Positions 6,037 through 7,572 of a stretch of 7,572 nt of DNA are shown here, in pieces. This stretch comes from Bacteroidales bacterium (GTDB lineage Bacteria > Bacteroidota > Bacteroidia > Bacteroidales > UBA10428). Made by a program: the position numbers and the translations under genes. Within the stretch, counting starts at the first letter, position 1, and every line of letters begins with the position of its first letter. The DNA is taken from contig JAFGQQ010000148.1 of NCBI GenBank assembly GCA_016935595.1, forward strand, positions 1 to 7,572, given 5' to 3'. The notes beneath the pieces are model-generated. The model was not told where the DNA came from. It saw only the letters and a program-made list of their open reading frames with translations, and did not search any database.

Positions 6037-7572
6037 CTAGAAATTAATTAATCCTCCAAAATATATTGTTCTTTTTGAATAATATTCTTTAAAAGTATCG
6101 GTATAATCTTCGTTATAATTTATTGAATGGACGTTTTTACTATTCAACAAATTGCTGACATTCGCATAAACAATAATATTTGATTTTTCAGCTAAAGAGA
6201 ATAATTTGGAAATACTTAAATCAATTTTATTATATGCAGGAAGTCTACTCATATTGGATAAGTTATCATAAATGGGCCTGTATACATTTGAAAATTCATC
6301 AAACTCACTATTTATAACAGTAAGATAATAATGGCCATGACGAAATAAAGCAATAGCGCTAATATAAAAACTGCTTGTAAAATTATACTTTATACTGCCG
6401 CGAATAAAATACCGAAGATCATATTTCGAAGGGTACTCTATATCGTCATTAACGATTGTGGCATTCAGATAAGTATATGAAAACTGCGCCTCCACCTTAC
6501 TTGTAATATTAATTTTTGAAAAAATCTCCCCGCCGACTATATTCTCCTTTTTATTTGGTATAACAGTATTTTTATAAAATAATGCCGAACTAAGCTCCAA
6601 CCTATCTGATAAGTATTTATAATCGAACGAAACCTGGTTATTACTTATTAAATATTTATTTTGAATTTCGGCATTTGGAATATCATATTTATTGTATTTT
6701 CCGCCTGAAAAATTGAATGAATGAACATCATTAATGTTATAACTCACATTCAATTGGTAAGTAAAATAATTATCCTGTCCATTGAACGGCAGATTTTTCC
6801 TGGCACCAATTCCAAAAACCCAGAATGAATTTAATTTATATTTTAAATAGGCAAATCCTTCATAAACAGGATTTTTCTCGTTAGAATTGATTTCAATAGC
6901 TGAATGATTTACAGCAATTGCATAATCGAACATTGGAACCATACCTTCCATATCTATTTTTCTATTATCATATGAAATTCCTGATTTTATGGTGAGTTTC
7001 TCCAGAAAATAGAGATAATTAACTGAAAAATAACAGTCGTTTTTATTTAAATCAATATCCGTATTGCCATACTGAAATTGTTCATTACTTAAACTTAAAC
7101 CGCTATTTATTGAAAATTGAGAGTTTTTATATTTCTTAAGAAAATTGGAAACTAAAAAATTACGCTTTTTCCCCTGGATAAAACTGCCATTATAACTGGG
7201 ATGCCTGAGATTATACTCAAAACCTTCGGTATTGGTATAATTAAATAGTTTAAAATTTGTTCGGTTATTGAACTCGTGAATAAAATATATTCCACAATCG
7301 GTTGTATTGAATTTTTTTAAATCGCGCAAACTCTCCTGATTGATATTTATAAAAATACTTGAGGGCTGATAATTAGCAAATACAGTTATTGCCGATTTTC
7401 CTTTTATCCTTCTGGATAGATACCCGCCAATATTAGCCAAAGACAAGCCTATATAATTATAGTTACTTTCCGGCAGGTTGTCGCTTGTATAAATTGAAAC
7501 CAGCCCTGATGTTGCATTGCCGTACTCAATAGGCGGATTACTTGGGAAAACAAGCATTTTATCAATAATCGA
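6037..7572 (-). CDS. TonB-dependent outer-membrane receptor, C-terminal part (runs off right edge)
   Basis: The frame is open to the window edge (511 residues visible), so the N-terminus is outside; the ATG at 7557 is internal. The visible start contains EYGNATSGLVSIYT (residues 16-29), the usual end of the plug domain just before the barrel. The rest alternates short aromatic-rich strands and loops, as in a 22-strand barrel. RLPAYNKIDLSISKLF (443-458) and VYANVSNLLNSKNV (468-481) are typical of the last barrel strands. The protein ends in YFGGLINF, with the C-terminal Phe that outer-membrane barrels use for BAM recognition. Such receptors import siderophores, cobalamin, glycans or peptides using TonB energy; the substrate cannot be told. 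It is not an obvious SusC, and no SusD partner is in view, although one could not be seen upstream. Repeated short plug-like or carboxypeptidase-D-like N-terminal domains cannot be assessed. Confidence 0.85.
   Translation of the reverse strand, partial: SIIDKMLVFPSNPPIEYGNATSGLVSIYTSDNLPESNYNYIGLSLANIGGYLSRRIKGKSAITVFANYQPSSIFININQESLRDLKKFNTTDCGIYFIHEFNNRTNFKLFNYTNTEGFEYNLRHPSYNGSFIQGKKRNFLVSNFLKKYKNSQFSINSGLSLSNEQFQYGNTDIDLNKNDCYFSVNYLYFLEKLTIKSGISYDNRKIDMEGMVPMFDYAIAVNHSAIEINSNEKNPVYEGFAYLKYKLNSFWVFGIGARKNLPFNGQDNYFTYQLNVSYNINDVHSFNFSGGKYNKYDIPNAEIQNKYLISNNQVSFDYKYLSDRLELSSALFYKNTVIPNKKENIVGGEIFSKINITSKVEAQFSYTYLNATIVNDDIEYPSKYDLRYFIRGSIKYNFTSSFYISAIALFRHGHYYLTVINSEFDEFSNVYRPIYDNLSNMSRLPAYNKIDLSISKLFSLAEKSNIIVYANVSNLLNSKNVHSINYNEDYTDTFKEYYSKRTIYFGGLINF

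Noticed and set aside
7555..7557. ATG as start of the receptor gene
   Set aside because: The frame stays open upstream to the window edge, and the first visible residues already belong to the end of a plug domain, so the true start is outside the window.

Overview
The window is very AT-rich (roughly 70% A+T by eye, not computed) and reads as ordinary chromosome of a member of the Bacteroidota, probably a low-GC Bacteroidales/Marinilabiliales-like lineage. The evidence is a NusB more than twice the usual length, a PUR/DUF3276 nucleic-acid-binding protein, the gene order nusB-yajC-ybbR-coaE, a TonB-dependent receptor, poor Shine-Dalgarno sequences, and promoter-like elements of the TTTG / TAnnTTTG type used by the Bacteroidota primary sigma factor. 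No tRNA, rRNA, CRISPR array, transposase, integrase or attachment site was seen.

Left part (1-3294, minus strand, read right to left): nusB (transcription antitermination and rRNA synthesis), yajC (Sec translocase accessory subunit), a ybbR-like membrane protein, coaE (last step of CoA synthesis) and the start of a DjlA/TerB-like membrane co-chaperone that runs off the left edge. ybbR and coaE overlap by 8 bp, and coaE and the djlA-like gene are 1 bp apart, so these genes are almost certainly co-transcribed. A good promoter candidate (TTTG, 20-nt spacer, TTACTTTG) lies between nusB and yajC, so the four distal genes may have their own transcript.

Middle (3295-4947): a divergent intergenic region with a TAnnTTTG-type element for each direction separates nusB from a plus-strand PUR-domain gene. 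That gene ends in an 18-bp perfect palindrome followed by a T-run, a plausible terminator. A convergent minus-strand gene then encodes a 243-residue protein of unknown function with a HEAT-like helical middle.

Right part (4948-7572): a plus-strand circularly permuted GTPase of the RsgA family, complete with its zinc site. Across a 21-bp convergent gap lies the C-terminal 511 residues of a TonB-dependent outer-membrane receptor, which enters from the right edge.

Most of the window is housekeeping: transcription, protein export, cofactor synthesis, protein folding and ribosome maturation. I found no convincing new defence system, mobile element or biosynthetic cluster. The points most worth a second look are the unknown HEAT-like protein, the enlarged NusB, the non-ATG start of ybbR, the divergent-looking RsgA motifs, and the dyad-symmetric element upstream of rsgA.
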